The position numbers and the translations under genes are program-made. This document shows, in pieces, positions 28,246 to 37,484 of a stretch of 64,000 bases of DNA. The notes below the pieces were generated by a model. The model was not told where the DNA came from. It searched no databases and saw nothing but the letters and a program-made list of their open reading frames with translations. The DNA comes from Bradyrhizobium sp. WSM1743. GTDB lineage: Bacteria > Pseudomonadota > Alphaproteobacteria > Rhizobiales > Xanthobacteraceae. The DNA lies in contig NZ_AXAZ01000019.1 in NCBI RefSeq assembly GCF_000473065.1, positions 62,001 through 126,000 on the forward strand. Reading direction: 5' to 3'. Position 1 is the first letter of the stretch. The number at the start of each line of letters is the position of its first letter.

Positions 28246-28382
28246 CCGTCATCCTGAGGTGCTCGTCCTGCAACGCAGGGCGAGCCTCGAAGGGCGACGG
28301 CCCGGCTGTATCCCGGCCGCTCATCCTTCGAGGCTCGCCGAGCGGCGCTCCGCGCCGCACGGCTCACGCCTCAGGATGACGG
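28246..28382. repeat. Palindromic intergenic repeat, family D copy 2
   Basis: A 137-bp palindrome opening CCGTCATCCTGAGG and closing CCTCAGGATGACGG, with inner CTTCGAGGCTCGCC arms. It lies between convergent genes (peroxiredoxin and uracil-DNA glycosylase). It is related to 9399-9531. Confidence 0.85.
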
Positions 28383-28419
28383 TTTGAACATTGCACATGG
28401 CCGCACGAGCGCCCGTGCT

Positions 28420-29094
28420 CTAGTCGAGGTCGGCCTTCACCTTCGCGAACACGCTCCGGAACATATCCGGCGTCAGCACGCCAGTGTTGGTGTTGTAACG
28501 CGAGCAGTGATAGCTGTCGTACAGCTTGAACGCGCCGGCCTGATGCACGGCGCCGTGGCTGAAGGGGGCCTGAGAGGCCTTCAGATTCAGCGGCTTGAGC
28601 ACGCTGTCGTGCGCAATCCGCCCGAGCGCGACGATCGCGCGCAGGTTCGGCATCGTCTCTAGATTCGCGACGAGAAACCGGCGGCAGGTGGTGATCTCGA
28701 CCGGCAGCGGCTTGTTCTGCGGCGGCACGCAATGCACCGCGTTCGCGATCCGGCAGTCGACCAATTTCAGACCGTCGTCGGGACGCGCCCGATAGGTGCC
28801 CTTGGCAAAACCATATTCGATCAGCGTGGCATAGAGCAGGTCGCCGGCATAATCACCGGTGAACGGCCGTCCCGTGCGGTTGGCGCCCTGCATGCCCGGC
28901 GCGAGGCCGACGATCAGAAGGCGCGCCGTGATGTCGCCGAAGGGCGGCACCGGGGCATTGTGCCACGACGGCTCGCGCACACGGTTCGCCTCGCGAAAGG
29001 CGACCAGGCGCGGGCAGAGCGGACAGTCACGGTCGGGAACGACGGTGAGGGGCTGGCGGCTCGATCGGGCCGCCTCACTCCTCGAAATCGTCAT
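28420..29094 (-). CDS. Family 5 uracil-DNA glycosylase (UDGb) with Fe-S cluster
   Basis: A 224-residue DNA repair enzyme that removes deaminated bases. The active-site motif is GLAPGMQGANRTGRPFTGDY; GANRTGRPF separates family 5 (UDGb) from family 4. Cysteines in CPLCPRL, NAVHCVPPQ and TTCRRF form the expected [4Fe-4S] site, and YHCSRYNTNTG is the second active-site motif. The start at 29094 (MTISRSEAARSS) lies inside the end of the upstream NYN gene (20-base overlap), indicating coupled translation. A longer frame exists but would read far into that gene. Confidence 0.9.
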   Translation of the reverse strand: MTISRSEAARSSRQPLTVVPDRDCPLCPRLVAFREANRVREPSWHNAPVPPFGDITARLLIVGLAPGMQGANRTGRPFTGDYAGDLLYATLIEYGFAKGTYRARPDDGLKLVDCRIANAVHCVPPQNKPLPVEITTCRRFLVANLETMPNLRAIVALGRIAHDSVLKPLNLKASQAPFSHGAVHQAGAFKLYDSYHCSRYNTNTGVLTPDMFRSVFAKVKADLD

Positions 29095-29719
29095 CGCCCC
29101 TCGGCGCCATCGTGGTTGCGCGCTGGAGGAATTGCGGGGCGTGGTGGCGTTCGCCACGCTCGCCGCGGTCGCGCGGGGCGGGGCGTTCGGAGGGATCGCG
29201 GCCGAGCTTGGATTGCAGCTCGACGAGGTCGGTGAAGACGTCGGCCTGGCGGCGCAGCTCGTCGGCGATCATCGGCGGCTGGCTGGCGATGGTGGAGATT
29301 ACCGTGACGCGCACGCCGCGGCGCTGCACCGCCTCGACCAGGGAGCGGAAGTCGCCGTCACCCGAGAACAGCACCATCTGGTCGATGTGCTCGGCGAGCT
29401 CCATGGCGTCCACCGCGAGCTCGATGTCCATGTTGCCCTTCACCTTGCGGCGGCCGGAGGCGTCGATGAATTCCTTGGTCGCCTTGGTGACGACGGTGTA
29501 GCCGTTGTAGTCCAGCCAGTCGATCAACGGGCGGATCGAGGAGTATTCCTGGTCTTCGATGATGGCGGTGTAATAGAACGCCCGCAACAACGTCCCGCGG
29601 CTCTGAAACTCCTTCAGCAGGCGCTTGTAATCGATGTCGAAGCCCAGAGTTTTCGCCGTCGCGTAGAGATTGGCCCCGTCGATGAAGAGCGCGATCTTGT
29701 TGGTAGGAGAAGGTGACAT
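29075..29719 (-). CDS. NYN domain protein (LabA/DUF88 family), putative RNase
   Basis: A 214-residue PIN-like protein. The acidic active site can be read in KIALFIDGANLYATAK (first Asp), KGNMDIELAVDAME and MVLFSGDGDFRSLVEAV, the LabA/DUF88 pattern. NYN proteins are predicted metal-dependent RNases. The last 40 residues are basic and disordered (RDRGERGERHHAPQFLQRA). The downstream uracil-DNA glycosylase begins within its final codons, so the two form an operon. It diverges from rpoZ with 328 bases between them; nothing but the rpoZ promoter candidate was seen in that gap. Confidence 0.88.
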   Translation of the reverse strand: MSPSPTNKIALFIDGANLYATAKTLGFDIDYKRLLKEFQSRGTLLRAFYYTAIIEDQEYSSIRPLIDWLDYNGYTVVTKATKEFIDASGRRKVKGNMDIELAVDAMELAEHIDQMVLFSGDGDFRSLVEAVQRRGVRVTVISTIASQPPMIADELRRQADVFTDLVELQSKLGRDPSERPAPRDRGERGERHHAPQFLQRATTMAPRGDDDFEE

Positions 29720-29969
29720 TCAGTTTGCTCGCGTAGTGCTCGTGATTGATCGTTTTTTGTTGGCGCGGCGACAGCAAGCCGCGCAGTTCTAAGGTGCCGC
29801 TGAGTCCCGTCGAAACCGCAAATCCGGAGAAGTCGGGGCAATCAAGGTATAGTTATGGCGAACTTGCATAGACCCATGGCCGCCCTCAACGGCAGCCCGG
29901 AAAACCACCCGTCCCAGCCCTAATGTGGGGGTAGCAGAGCCGTTTGGCGAGGCCAAATCACAAATTAGC

Positions 29970-29997
29970 CTTGCGAAACCGTCCCGGCCCCTATAAC
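29970..29997 (+). promoter_or_regulatory. Candidate sigma-70-type promoter of rpoZ
   Basis: CTTGCG (29970-29975), a 16-base spacer and TATAAC (29992-29997), about 50 bases before the rpoZ start codon. The match to alphaproteobacterial housekeeping promoters (CTTGAC/CTATAT-like) is reasonable but only by eye. Confidence 0.4.
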
Positions 29998-30047
29998 TAG
30001 CCCCAATCATCCACATCTTTCGTCCACCCACAACGGAGCGACAGTCC

Positions 30048-30440
30048 ATGGCTCGCGTCACCGTAGAAGATTGTATCGACAAGGTCGACAACCGGTTTGA
30101 CTTGGTCCTGCTGGCCGCCCACCGTGCCCGCATGATCTCGTCCGGTTCACAACTAACGGTTGACCGCGATAACGACAAGAACCCTGTTGTGTCCTTGCGT
30201 GAAATTGCCGAGACGACGATTTCGCCGGAGGACCTCCGCGAGGAGCTGGTGCACTCGCTCCAGAAGTTCGTCGAGGTGGATGAGCCCGAGCCGGATACGG
30301 TGCCGCTGATCGGTTCCGCAGGTGCCAGCGTCGACGCGGACGACACCGAAGTCGCCGTGGAGCGCATGACCGAGGAGGAGCTTCTGAAAGGCCTGGAAGG
30401 CCTCGCTCCGCCCGAGGAGCAGCCCGAGGAAGACGAGTAA
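30048..30440 (+). CDS. rpoZ: DNA-directed RNA polymerase omega subunit
   Basis: A 130-residue omega subunit, which aids assembly of RNA polymerase and contributes to the ppGpp site. The conserved core is [20 protein letters not shown] followed by [12 protein letters not shown] and [11 protein letters not shown]. The acidic C-terminal extension (about residues 90-130) is usual in rhizobia. It precedes the ppGpp synthetase gene, as in many alphaproteobacteria, but a strong terminator separates the two. Confidence 0.97.
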   Translation: MARVTVEDCIDKVDNRFDLVLLAAHRARMISSGSQLTVDRDNDKNPVVSLREIAETTISPEDLREELVHSLQKFVEVDEPEPDTVPLIGSAGASVDADDTEVAVERMTEEELLKGLEGLAPPEEQPEEDE

Positions 30441-30477
30441 TTCCTCCGTCGCGATCATCGACTTCTTGTGATCTTAT

Positions 30478-30512
30478 CAAAGGCCCGAACCGTCGTTCGG
30501 GCCTTTGCTTTT
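30478..30512 (+). terminator. Rho-independent terminator of rpoZ
   Basis: A perfect 13-bp stem CAAAGGCCCGAAC / GTTCGGGCCTTTG with a CGTC loop, followed by CTTTT. It lies 38 bases after the rpoZ stop. Confidence 0.92.
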
Positions 30513-30647
30513 GTTGACCTTTTCGTGGTTACCATAGCGTTGCCGGTTGGCGCTGCGCCCTGTCACCGAATTGATCGGACACAAGCGCGATCGGAGCTAG
30601 GATGTATACAACGGGCCGGCTCAGGGTCCGTTTGAAGGCAGGACGGC

Positions 30648-32936
30648 ATGGTATATCGGCGCCGCAGATCCACGCAGATGCAGGCCGCAACCGAATCGGT
30701 TGCCGTGGCCCCGACTGCGCCGGTCGCGCGCCCGGCCAGGCCCCGCGCGCGCATGATGCGTCAATATGACCTCGTCGAGCGCGTCAGGTCCTACAATCCC
30801 AATACCAACGAAGACCTGCTGAACCGCGCCTATGTCTACGCCATGAAGGCGCATGGCTCGCAGACCCGCGCCTCGGGCGACCCCTATTTCTCGCACCCGC
30901 TCGAAGTGGCGGCGATTCTCACCGACCTGAAGCTCGACGACGCCACCATCGTGGCCGCGCTGCTTCACGATACGATCGAGGACACCGAGGCGACGCGGGC
31001 CGAGATCGACCAGATCTTTGGGCCGGAGATCGGCGCGCTGGTCGAGGGCCTGACCAAGCTGAAGCGGCTCGAGCTGGTCTCGCGGGAGGCCAAGCAGGCC
31101 GAGAACCTGCGCAAATTGCTGCTGGCCATTGCCGACGATGTCCGCGTGCTCCTGGTCAAGCTCGCCGACCGCCTGCACAACATGCGCACGCTGGATTTCG
31201 TGCCGACGGAATCGCGCCGGCGCATCGCCGAGGAGACGCTCGACATCTACGCGCCGCTGGCCGGGCGCATGGGCATGCAGGAAATGCGCGAGGAGCTGGA
31301 GGATCTGTCCTTCCGCACCCTCGATCCTGAAGCCTATTCGGTCGTGATGCAGCGGCTCGACGCGCTCGCCGAGCGCAACCGCAATCTGATCGGCGAGATC
31401 GAGGACCAGCTCTCCAACAATCTGCGCCACAGGGGCTTAGGGGCGCGGGTCTATGGCCGTCGCAAGAAGCCGTTCTCGATCTGGACCAAGATGGAGCGCA
31501 AGTCGATCGGCTTCGAGCAATTGTCCGACATCTTCGGCTTTCGCCTCGTCGTCAGCGACATCGAGGCCTGCTATCGCGCGCTCGGAATCGTCCATACCAC
31601 CTGGCCGGTCGTACCGGGGCGCTTCAAGGACTACATCTCGACGCCGAAGCAGAACGACTACCGCTCGATCCATACCACGGTGATCGGCCCCGGTAACCAG
31701 CGCGTCGAGCTCCAGATCCGCACCGAGGCGATGGACCAGATCGCCGAGCGCGGTATTGCCGCGCACGTCTTCTACAAGGAAGGCGTGGGCTCGCCGACCG
31801 AATACCTCAAGCGCGAGTCCAACGCGTTCGCCTGGCTGCGCCACACCATCGGAATTCTCTCCGAGAGCGCCAATCCCGAGGAATTCCTCGAGCACACCAA
31901 GCTCGAGCTGTTCCACGACCAGGTGTTCTGCTTCACCCCGAAGGGCAAGCTGATCGCGCTGCCGCGCCACGCCAACGTGATCGATTTCGCCTATGCGGTG
32001 CACACCGACGTCGGCAACAGTGCGGTCGGCTGCAAGATCAACGGCAAGTTCGCGCCGCTGTCCTCGGAGCTCCAGAACGGCGACGAGGTCGAGGTGCTGA
32101 CCTCGGAGGCGCAATCCGCGCCGCCGTCGGCCTGGGAAACGCTGGCGGTCACCGGCAAGGCGCGTGCCGCGATCCGGCGCGCCACGCGCACCGCCGTGCG
32201 CGATCAATATGCCGGGCTCGGCCGGCGTATCGTCGAGCGTCTGTTCGAGCGCGCCAAGATCGAATATGCCGACGACAAGCTGAAGGGCGCGCTGCCGCGG
32301 CTCGCGCGCACCTCGATCGACGACGTCATGGCGGCGGTCGGCCGCGGCGAGATCAAGGCTTCCAACGTGGCGCGTGCGATGTATCCCGACTACAAGGAGG
32401 AGCGCGTCGCGCGCTACGGCGTCAAGAAGGGGCTCGCCGCCAAGCTCAAGGAGAAGGGGGTCTCCGAACCGTCGCGCAGCCCGGTCGCCATCCCCATCCG
32501 CGGCATCAATTCCGACCTGCCGGTCAAGTTCGCGCCGAACGGCGGCGCCGTGCCGGGCGACCGCATCGTCGGCATCGTCACGCCGGGCGAGGGGATCACG
32601 ATCTACCCGATCCAGGCGCCGGCGCTGAAGGATTTCGAGGAGGAGCCGGAGCGCTGGCTCGACGTCCGCTGGGACATCGAGGACACGGTGCCGCAGCGTT
32701 TCCCGGCCCGGATCAAGGTCGAGAACGTCAACGAGCCCGGCGCGCTCGCCCAGATCGCCACAGTAATCGCCGAGCACGACGGCAACATCGACAACATCAG
32801 CATGCAGCGCCGCTCGCCGGATTTCACGGAGACGACGATCGATCTCGAAGTCTACGACCTGAAGCACCTGAGCGCGATCATAGCCCAGTTGCGCGCGAAG
32901 GCGGTCGTCGCCCGTGTCGAACGTGTTAATGGATAG
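30648..32936 (+). CDS. rsh: Bifunctional (p)ppGpp synthetase/hydrolase (RelA/SpoT homologue)
   Basis: A 762-residue Rsh enzyme that makes and degrades the stringent-response alarmone. The hydrolase HD motif is at residues 107-108 (AALLHDTIEDT), so hydrolysis is retained. The synthetase has GRRKKPFSIWTKME and FKDYISTPKQNDYRSIHTT, followed by a TGS domain (VFCFTPKGKLIALPRHANVI) and a C-terminal ACT domain (VNEPGALAQIATVIAEHDGN). The first 35 residues are an Ala/Pro/Arg-rich extension; a start at the double Met 36-37 is possible. It is the only Rsh in view and precedes pdxJ. Confidence 0.95.
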   Translation: MVYRRRRSTQMQAATESVAVAPTAPVARPARPRARMMRQYDLVERVRSYNPNTNEDLLNRAYVYAMKAHGSQTRASGDPYFSHPLEVAAILTDLKLDDATIVAALLHDTIEDTEATRAEIDQIFGPEIGALVEGLTKLKRLELVSREAKQAENLRKLLLAIADDVRVLLVKLADRLHNMRTLDFVPTESRRRIAEETLDIYAPLAGRMGMQEMREELEDLSFRTLDPEAYSVVMQRLDALAERNRNLIGEIEDQLSNNLRHRGLGARVYGRRKKPFSIWTKMERKSIGFEQLSDIFGFRLVVSDIEACYRALGIVHTTWPVVPGRFKDYISTPKQNDYRSIHTTVIGPGNQRVELQIRTEAMDQIAERGIAAHVFYKEGVGSPTEYLKRESNAFAWLRHTIGILSESANPEEFLEHTKLELFHDQVFCFTPKGKLIALPRHANVIDFAYAVHTDVGNSAVGCKINGKFAPLSSELQNGDEVEVLTSEAQSAPPSAWETLAVTGKARAAIRRATRTAVRDQYAGLGRRIVERLFERAKIEYADDKLKGALPRLARTSIDDVMAAVGRGEIKASNVARAMYPDYKEERVARYGVKKGLAAKLKEKGVSEPSRSPVAIPIRGINSDLPVKFAPNGGAVPGDRIVGIVTPGEGITIYPIQAPALKDFEEEPERWLDVRWDIEDTVPQRFPARIKVENVNEPGALAQIATVIAEHDGNIDNISMQRRSPDFTETTIDLEVYDLKHLSAIIAQLRAKAVVARVERVNG

Positions 32937-32981
32937 ACGCTTTGCGTCTGCGCCTATCGCCCCGATTTCGTGAGTTCTGAA

Positions 32982-33734
32982 ATGCCCGCACCTCCGCTCC
33001 GCCTCGGCGTCAATGTCGACCATGTCGCGACCCTGCGTAACGCGCGCGGTGGCCGCAATCCAGATCCGGTGCGCGCGGCGCTGCTCGCGATCGAGGCCGG
33101 CGCCGACGGCATCACCGCACATTTGCGCGAGGACCGCCGGCACATCCGTGACGAGGACATGGCGCGGCTGAAGGCGGAGATCTCCAAGCCGCTCAATTTC
33201 GAGATGGCGGCGACCGACGACATGATGCGGATCTCGCTCGCCACCAAGCCGCACGCGGTGTGCCTCGTGCCGGAACGGCGCCAGGAGGTGACGACCGAGG
33301 GCGGGTTGGACGTGGTCGGCCAGCACAACGCGCTCGCGCCCTATATCGCGCGGCTGAACGATGCCGGCATCCGGGTCTCGCTGTTCATCGCCGCCGATCC
33401 CGCCCAGATCGAGATGGCGGCGCGGCTGCGCGCGCCCGTGATCGAGATCCACACCGGCGCCTGGTGCGACGCCGTCGTCGACGGCCACACCGACAAGGCC
33501 GAGGCCGAATGGCAGCGGATCGTGGCGGGGGCAAAGCTCGCCAAGGGTGCGGGGCTCGAGGTCCACGCCGGGCACGGGCTGGACTATGCGACGGCGGAGA
33601 CCATCGCGGCCCTGCCTGAGATCATGGAGCTCAATATCGGCTACTACATGATTGGCGAGGCGCTGTTCGTGGGGCTGGCCGAGACCGTGCGCAGCATGCG
33701 CGCGGCGATGGACCGCGGCCGGAGCCGGGCATGA
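32982..33734 (+). CDS. pdxJ: Pyridoxine 5'-phosphate synthase
   Basis: PdxJ joins 3-amino-2-oxopropyl phosphate and deoxyxylulose 5-phosphate in the last ring-forming step of vitamin B6 synthesis. The 250-residue barrel starts [18 protein letters not shown] and has [23 protein letters not shown], the [19 protein letters not shown] block and HAGHGLDY. The ATG at 32982 was chosen over a GTG four codons upstream. The stop overlaps acpS (ATGA). Confidence 0.97.
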   Translation: MPAPPLRLGVNVDHVATLRNARGGRNPDPVRAALLAIEAGADGITAHLREDRRHIRDEDMARLKAEISKPLNFEMAATDDMMRISLATKPHAVCLVPERRQEVTTEGGLDVVGQHNALAPYIARLNDAGIRVSLFIAADPAQIEMAARLRAPVIEIHTGAWCDAVVDGHTDKAEAEWQRIVAGAKLAKGAGLEVHAGHGLDYATAETIAALPEIMELNIGYYMIGEALFVGLAETVRSMRAAMDRGRSRA

Positions 33735-34150
33735 TCATCGGCGTCGGCTCCGACCTGATCGACATCACCCGCGTGGCCAAGGTGATCGAGCGCCACGGTG
33801 AGCGCTTCCTCGACCGCATCTTCACCGCGGCCGAGCGGGACAAGGCGGAGCGGCGCGCCAAGAACGAGAAGATGGTGGTAGCGACCTACGCCAAGCGCTT
33901 CGCCGCCAAGGAGGCCTGCTCCAAGGCGCTCGGCACCGGCATCAGGCGTGGCGTCTGGTGGCGCGACATGGGAGTGGTCAACCTGCCGGGCGGGCGGCCG
34001 ACCATGCAACTGACCGGCGGCGCCCTGGCCCGGCTCCAGGCCCTGATGCCGGAGGGGTTCGAGGCGCGGATCGACGTTTCGATCACCGACGACTGGCCGC
34101 TGGCGCAGGCCTTTGTCATCATTTCCGCCGTGCCGCAGGCGAAGTCCTGA
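33731..34150 (+). CDS. acpS: Holo-[acyl-carrier-protein] synthase
   Basis: AcpS transfers phosphopantetheine from CoA to acyl carrier protein. The 139-residue protein has the signature [20 protein letters not shown] with the Mg-binding Asp, and [19 protein letters not shown] with Glu. The start ATG overlaps the pdxJ stop (ATGA), so translation is coupled. In the next 248 bases up to lepB I see no gene or clear terminator. Confidence 0.97.
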   Translation: MIIGVGSDLIDITRVAKVIERHGERFLDRIFTAAERDKAERRAKNEKMVVATYAKRFAAKEACSKALGTGIRRGVWWRDMGVVNLPGGRPTMQLTGGALARLQALMPEGFEARIDVSITDDWPLAQAFVIISAVPQAKS

Positions 34151-34398
34151 CGCGATCCGTTCGATTTTATAATTCTATTTGAAATCAATGTCTTATTCAG
34201 TTTTGATGCGATCCTTGATTGCGTGGCCTCCGACAACCGTCTAAAAGTCCGCGGACGCAAATCAGCTTGGGCGAATTCGGCTTTACGCCGGAATTGGCCC
34301 TCACTATCAGAATCAGGACAATCTCCATGGGCCGCGAAGCAATGGGCTGTTCGCGCCAGGAGGGCGCTCTGTGACCGCCGGCCGGAATTGAGAGAGCA

Positions 34399-35163
34399 AT
34401 GAGCGTGACTTCAGGAACGAAAACTGAGAGCGGCGTCGGTGAAACGATCCGGGTCGTCATCCATGCTCTCCTGATCGCGCTGGTGATCCGCACCTTCCTG
34501 TTTCAGCCCTTCAACATCCCGTCCGGCTCGATGAAGGCGACGTTGCTGGTCGGCGACTATCTGTTCGTCTCGAAATATTCCTACGGCTACAGCCACTATT
34601 CGATCCCGTTCTCGCCGCCGCTTTTCTCGGGGCGAATCTGGGGCTCGGATCCGAGCCGCGGCGACATCGTCGTGTTTCGCCTGCCGAAGGACGATTCCAC
34701 CGACTACATCAAGCGCGTGATCGGTCTTCCCGGCGACCGCGTCCAGATGCGCGACGGGCTGCTCTACATCAACGATACGCCGGTCGAGCGGCAGCGCATG
34801 AGCGAATATGTCGGCGAGGATCCCTGTGGCTCGGAAGGCGGTGGCATCTCCCGGGTGAAGCGCTGGAAGGAGACGCTGCCGAACGGCGTGTCCTACGAGA
34901 CGCTGGACTGCGCCGACAACGGCTACATGGACAACACCAACATCTACACGGTGCCGCCCGGTCACTTCTTCATGATGGGCGACAATCGCGACAATTCTAC
35001 CGATAGCCGCTTTCTCGGCCAGGTCGGCTACGTGCCACAGGAGAACTTGATCGGCCGCGCCCAGATGATCTTCTTCTCCATCGCTGAAGGCGAGCATGCC
35101 TGGATGTTCTGGCGCTGGCCGTGGGCGGTGCGCTGGAATCGCTTCTTCAAAATCGTCCGATGA
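34399..35163 (+). CDS. lepB: Signal peptidase I
   Basis: A 254-residue membrane-anchored serine protease that removes signal peptides from exported proteins. One N-terminal transmembrane helix (about residues 17-36) is followed by the nucleophile Ser44 in NIPSGSMKATLL and the general base Lys105 in DYIKRVIGLPGDRV. The C-terminal GDNRDNSTDSRF box is also present. Its TGA overlaps the rnc start (ATGA), giving the classical lepB-rnc-era-recO order. Confidence 0.97.
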   Translation: MSVTSGTKTESGVGETIRVVIHALLIALVIRTFLFQPFNIPSGSMKATLLVGDYLFVSKYSYGYSHYSIPFSPPLFSGRIWGSDPSRGDIVVFRLPKDDSTDYIKRVIGLPGDRVQMRDGLLYINDTPVERQRMSEYVGEDPCGSEGGGISRVKRWKETLPNGVSYETLDCADNGYMDNTNIYTVPPGHFFMMGDNRDNSTDSRFLGQVGYVPQENLIGRAQMIFFSIAEGEHAWMFWRWPWAVRWNRFFKIVR

Positions 35164-35996
35164 AAGACGAAGCCAAGGACATCGCGACCCAGCCGATCGA
35201 GGCGCAAGCGGGCCCCGAAGGGGAAACTGCGACCAAGACGCCTGCAAACAAGACACCTGCGAAGAAGAAGCGGGCGCGCAGCAGCAAGGCCAAGGGCACA
35301 GATGCGAACGCGGCGCTCGAGGCGCGCATCGGCCACAGCTTCGCTGACGCGAACCTCTTGATGCAGGCGATCACGCATGTCTCGGCGTTGAAGTCCGGGC
35401 GCAAGCGCGGCGACAGCTATCAGCGGCTGGAATTCCTCGGCGACCACGTGCTCGGGCTCGTCGTCTCCGACATGCTCTATCATGCCTTCCCGAACGCCGA
35501 CGAGGGCGAGCTGTCCAAGCGTCTTGCCGAGCTCGTGCGCAAGGAAAGCTGCGCCGACGTCGCCAAGTCGCTCGGCCTGCTCGACGACATCAAGCTCGGT
35601 TCGGTCGGCTCCAGCGCGGATGCCCGCTTGCGCAAATCCATCCTCGGTGACATCTGCGAGGCCGTGATCGGCGCCATCTACCTCGACGGCGGCCATGCGG
35701 CAGCGGCCGAATTCGTCAAGCGCAACTGGACCGAGCGCATGCACAAGCCGCGCCGTCCCTTGCGCGATCCCAAGACCGTGCTGCAGGAATGGGCGCAGGG
35801 CAAGGGATTGCCGACGCCGGTTTACCGCGAGGTCGAGCGCACCGGCCCGCATCACGATCCGCAGTTCCGTGTCGCCGTCGACCTGCCGGGACTGGCGCCG
35901 GCCGAAGGCATCGGCGGCAGCAAGCGCGCGGCAGAGAAGGTGGCGGCATCAGTGATGATCGAACGCGAAGGCGTTGGCGGCGGCAATGACGGCTGA
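35160..35996 (+). CDS. rnc: Ribonuclease III
   Basis: Endonuclease for double-stranded RNA that processes rRNA precursors. The 278-residue protein has the signature YQRLEFLGDHVLGLVVSDML (Glu91, Asp95 in the metal site) and a C-terminal double-stranded-RNA-binding domain (about residues 200-270). The first 46 residues are an unusual Lys/Thr/Ala-rich tail (KTPANKTPAKKKRARSSKAK). The ATG at 35160 overlaps the lepB stop. The 3' end overlaps era by 11 bases. Confidence 0.96.
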   Translation: MKDEAKDIATQPIEAQAGPEGETATKTPANKTPAKKKRARSSKAKGTDANAALEARIGHSFADANLLMQAITHVSALKSGRKRGDSYQRLEFLGDHVLGLVVSDMLYHAFPNADEGELSKRLAELVRKESCADVAKSLGLLDDIKLGSVGSSADARLRKSILGDICEAVIGAIYLDGGHAAAAEFVKRNWTERMHKPRRPLRDPKTVLQEWAQGKGLPTPVYREVERTGPHHDPQFRVAVDLPGLAPAEGIGGSKRAAEKVAASVMIEREGVGGGNDG

Positions 35997-36912
35997 AGCA
36001 AGCGGCGAGGCGCCCACCGCAACGCGCTGCGGCTTCGTCGCGCTGATCGGCGCACCGAACGTCGGCAAGTCCACGCTGGTCAACGCGCTGGTCGGGGCCA
36101 AGGTCACGATCGTCTCGCGCAAGGTGCAGACCACGCGTGCGCTGATCCGCGGCATCGTCATCGAAAACAACGCGCAAATCATCCTGGTCGACACGCCCGG
36201 CATCTTCCTGCCCAAGCGCCGGCTCGACCGCGCCATGGTCTCGACCGCCTGGAGCGGGGCGCATGACGCCGATCTCGTCTGCGTGCTGCTGGATGCCAAG
36301 ACCGGGATCGACGAGGAAGCGGAAGCGATCCTCGCCAAGGCCGCCAGCGTCAATCACGAGAAGATTCTCGTCATCAACAAGGTCGATCTGGTCCAGCGCG
36401 AGAAGCTGCTGGCGCTGGCCCAGGCCGCCAACGAGCGCATGAAGTTCGCACGGACCTTCATGATCTCGGCGATCTCGGGCGACGGCGTGGACGACATCCG
36501 CAAGACGCTCGCGGAAATGGTGCCGCCGGGCCCGTTCCTCTATCCCGAGGACCAGATGTCGGACGCGCCGATGCGGCAGCTCGCGGCCGAGATCACGCGC
36601 GAGAAGATCTATCAGAAGCTGCACCAGGAATTGCCCTACCAGTCCACGGTCGAGACCGACAAGTGGGAGGAGCGCAAGGACAAGTCGGTGCGGATCGAGC
36701 AGACGATCTTCGTCGAGCGCGAAAGCCAGCGCAAGATCGTGCTCGGCAAGGGCGGCGCCACCATCAAGTCGATCGGCGCGGATTCGCGGAAAGAGCTGAT
36801 GCAGATCCTGGACGTGCCGGTGCATCTGTTCCTGTTCGTCAAGGTGCGCGAGAACTGGGGCGACGATCCCGATCGCTACCGCGAGATGGGCCTGGACTTC
36901 CCCAAGGAATAA
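35986..36912 (+). CDS. era: GTPase Era
   Basis: A 308-residue essential GTPase for 30S subunit maturation. G1 is ALIGAPNVGKSTL, G3 VDTPG, and G4 NKVD, with a C-terminal KH domain (about residues 210-300, including IVLGKGGATIKSIG) that binds 16S rRNA. The ATG at 35986 sits inside the end of rnc, so the genes are translationally coupled. Some 20 N-terminal residues precede the G domain. Confidence 0.97.
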   Translation: MTAEASGEAPTATRCGFVALIGAPNVGKSTLVNALVGAKVTIVSRKVQTTRALIRGIVIENNAQIILVDTPGIFLPKRRLDRAMVSTAWSGAHDADLVCVLLDAKTGIDEEAEAILAKAASVNHEKILVINKVDLVQREKLLALAQAANERMKFARTFMISAISGDGVDDIRKTLAEMVPPGPFLYPEDQMSDAPMRQLAAEITREKIYQKLHQELPYQSTVETDKWEERKDKSVRIEQTIFVERESQRKIVLGKGGATIKSIGADSRKELMQILDVPVHLFLFVKVRENWGDDPDRYREMGLDFPKE

Positions 36913-36933
36913 CCAAGACAAGATCGGTCTCCG

Positions 36934-37314
36934 ATGAGCGTGCCCAGCAACATCAGGCGCTTCGAAGCGCTGCTCTATGCATCGTTGATGCTGGATGCCC
37001 TGTCGGTCGCCGTGCAGGACCGCACGCCGAATGCCGAGGTGACCGAGCAGATGATCATGACGGCGACGCTGCTCGCCGGCGGCATGATCCTGCTGCTGGT
37101 CTATTTCGTCTGGTTAGCTGCGCACTGGCGCAAGAACTGGCCGCGCTGGGTACTGGCGGCAGCCCTCGTGCTGTCGGTGATCTCGCTCGGCCAGATCATC
37201 GGCGAGAAAGGCATGGAGCTCGACAGCGCCATCGAGATCGTCTCCTGTGCGCTGACGACGATGGGCCTGTATTTCTCCTTCACGGGCGACGCGCAGGGCT
37301 GGTTCAACGCGTGA
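36934..37314 (+). CDS. Small membrane protein downstream of era, unknown function
   Basis: A 126-residue protein with three or four hydrophobic segments (about residues 10-25, 42-62, 70-90 and 100-118). The sequence TATLLAGGMILLLVYFVWLA and the basic loop HWRKNWPRW suggest an inner-membrane protein. No family is recognised. It begins 21 bases after era, so it is likely in the same transcript; a family C repeat separates it from recO. Confidence 0.7.
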   Translation: MSVPSNIRRFEALLYASLMLDALSVAVQDRTPNAEVTEQMIMTATLLAGGMILLLVYFVWLAAHWRKNWPRWVLAAALVLSVISLGQIIGEKGMELDSAIEIVSCALTTMGLYFSFTGDAQGWFNA

Positions 37315-37320
37315 CGGCCT

Positions 37321-37443
37321 CGTGTCCCGGACAAGGTGCAGCGCGTCAGCGCTGCGCCGCAGGGCCGGAACCCAGGAGCGCGCGGAAAGATGGGCCCCGG
37401 CTCGGCAGCGCGTCGCTTGCGCGCCGCGTTTTGTCCGGGGCAG
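37321..37443. repeat. Palindromic intergenic repeat, family C copy 1
   Basis: A 123-bp structure beginning CGTGTCCCGGACAAGGTGCA and ending TTGTCCGGGGCA, with an inner GATGGGCCCCGGCTC. Other copies are at 40947-41110 and 63145-63285. It lies between the era-linked membrane gene and recO. Confidence 0.85.
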
Positions 37444-37484
37444 GAGTGAGTGCGAGCGGCACTGGAATCCTGTAGTATTCCCCC

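Noticed and set aside
31437..33575. 712-residue open frame antisense to rsh and pdxJ
   Set aside because: It spans two clear genes and has Asp/Arg/Leu-rich shadow composition.
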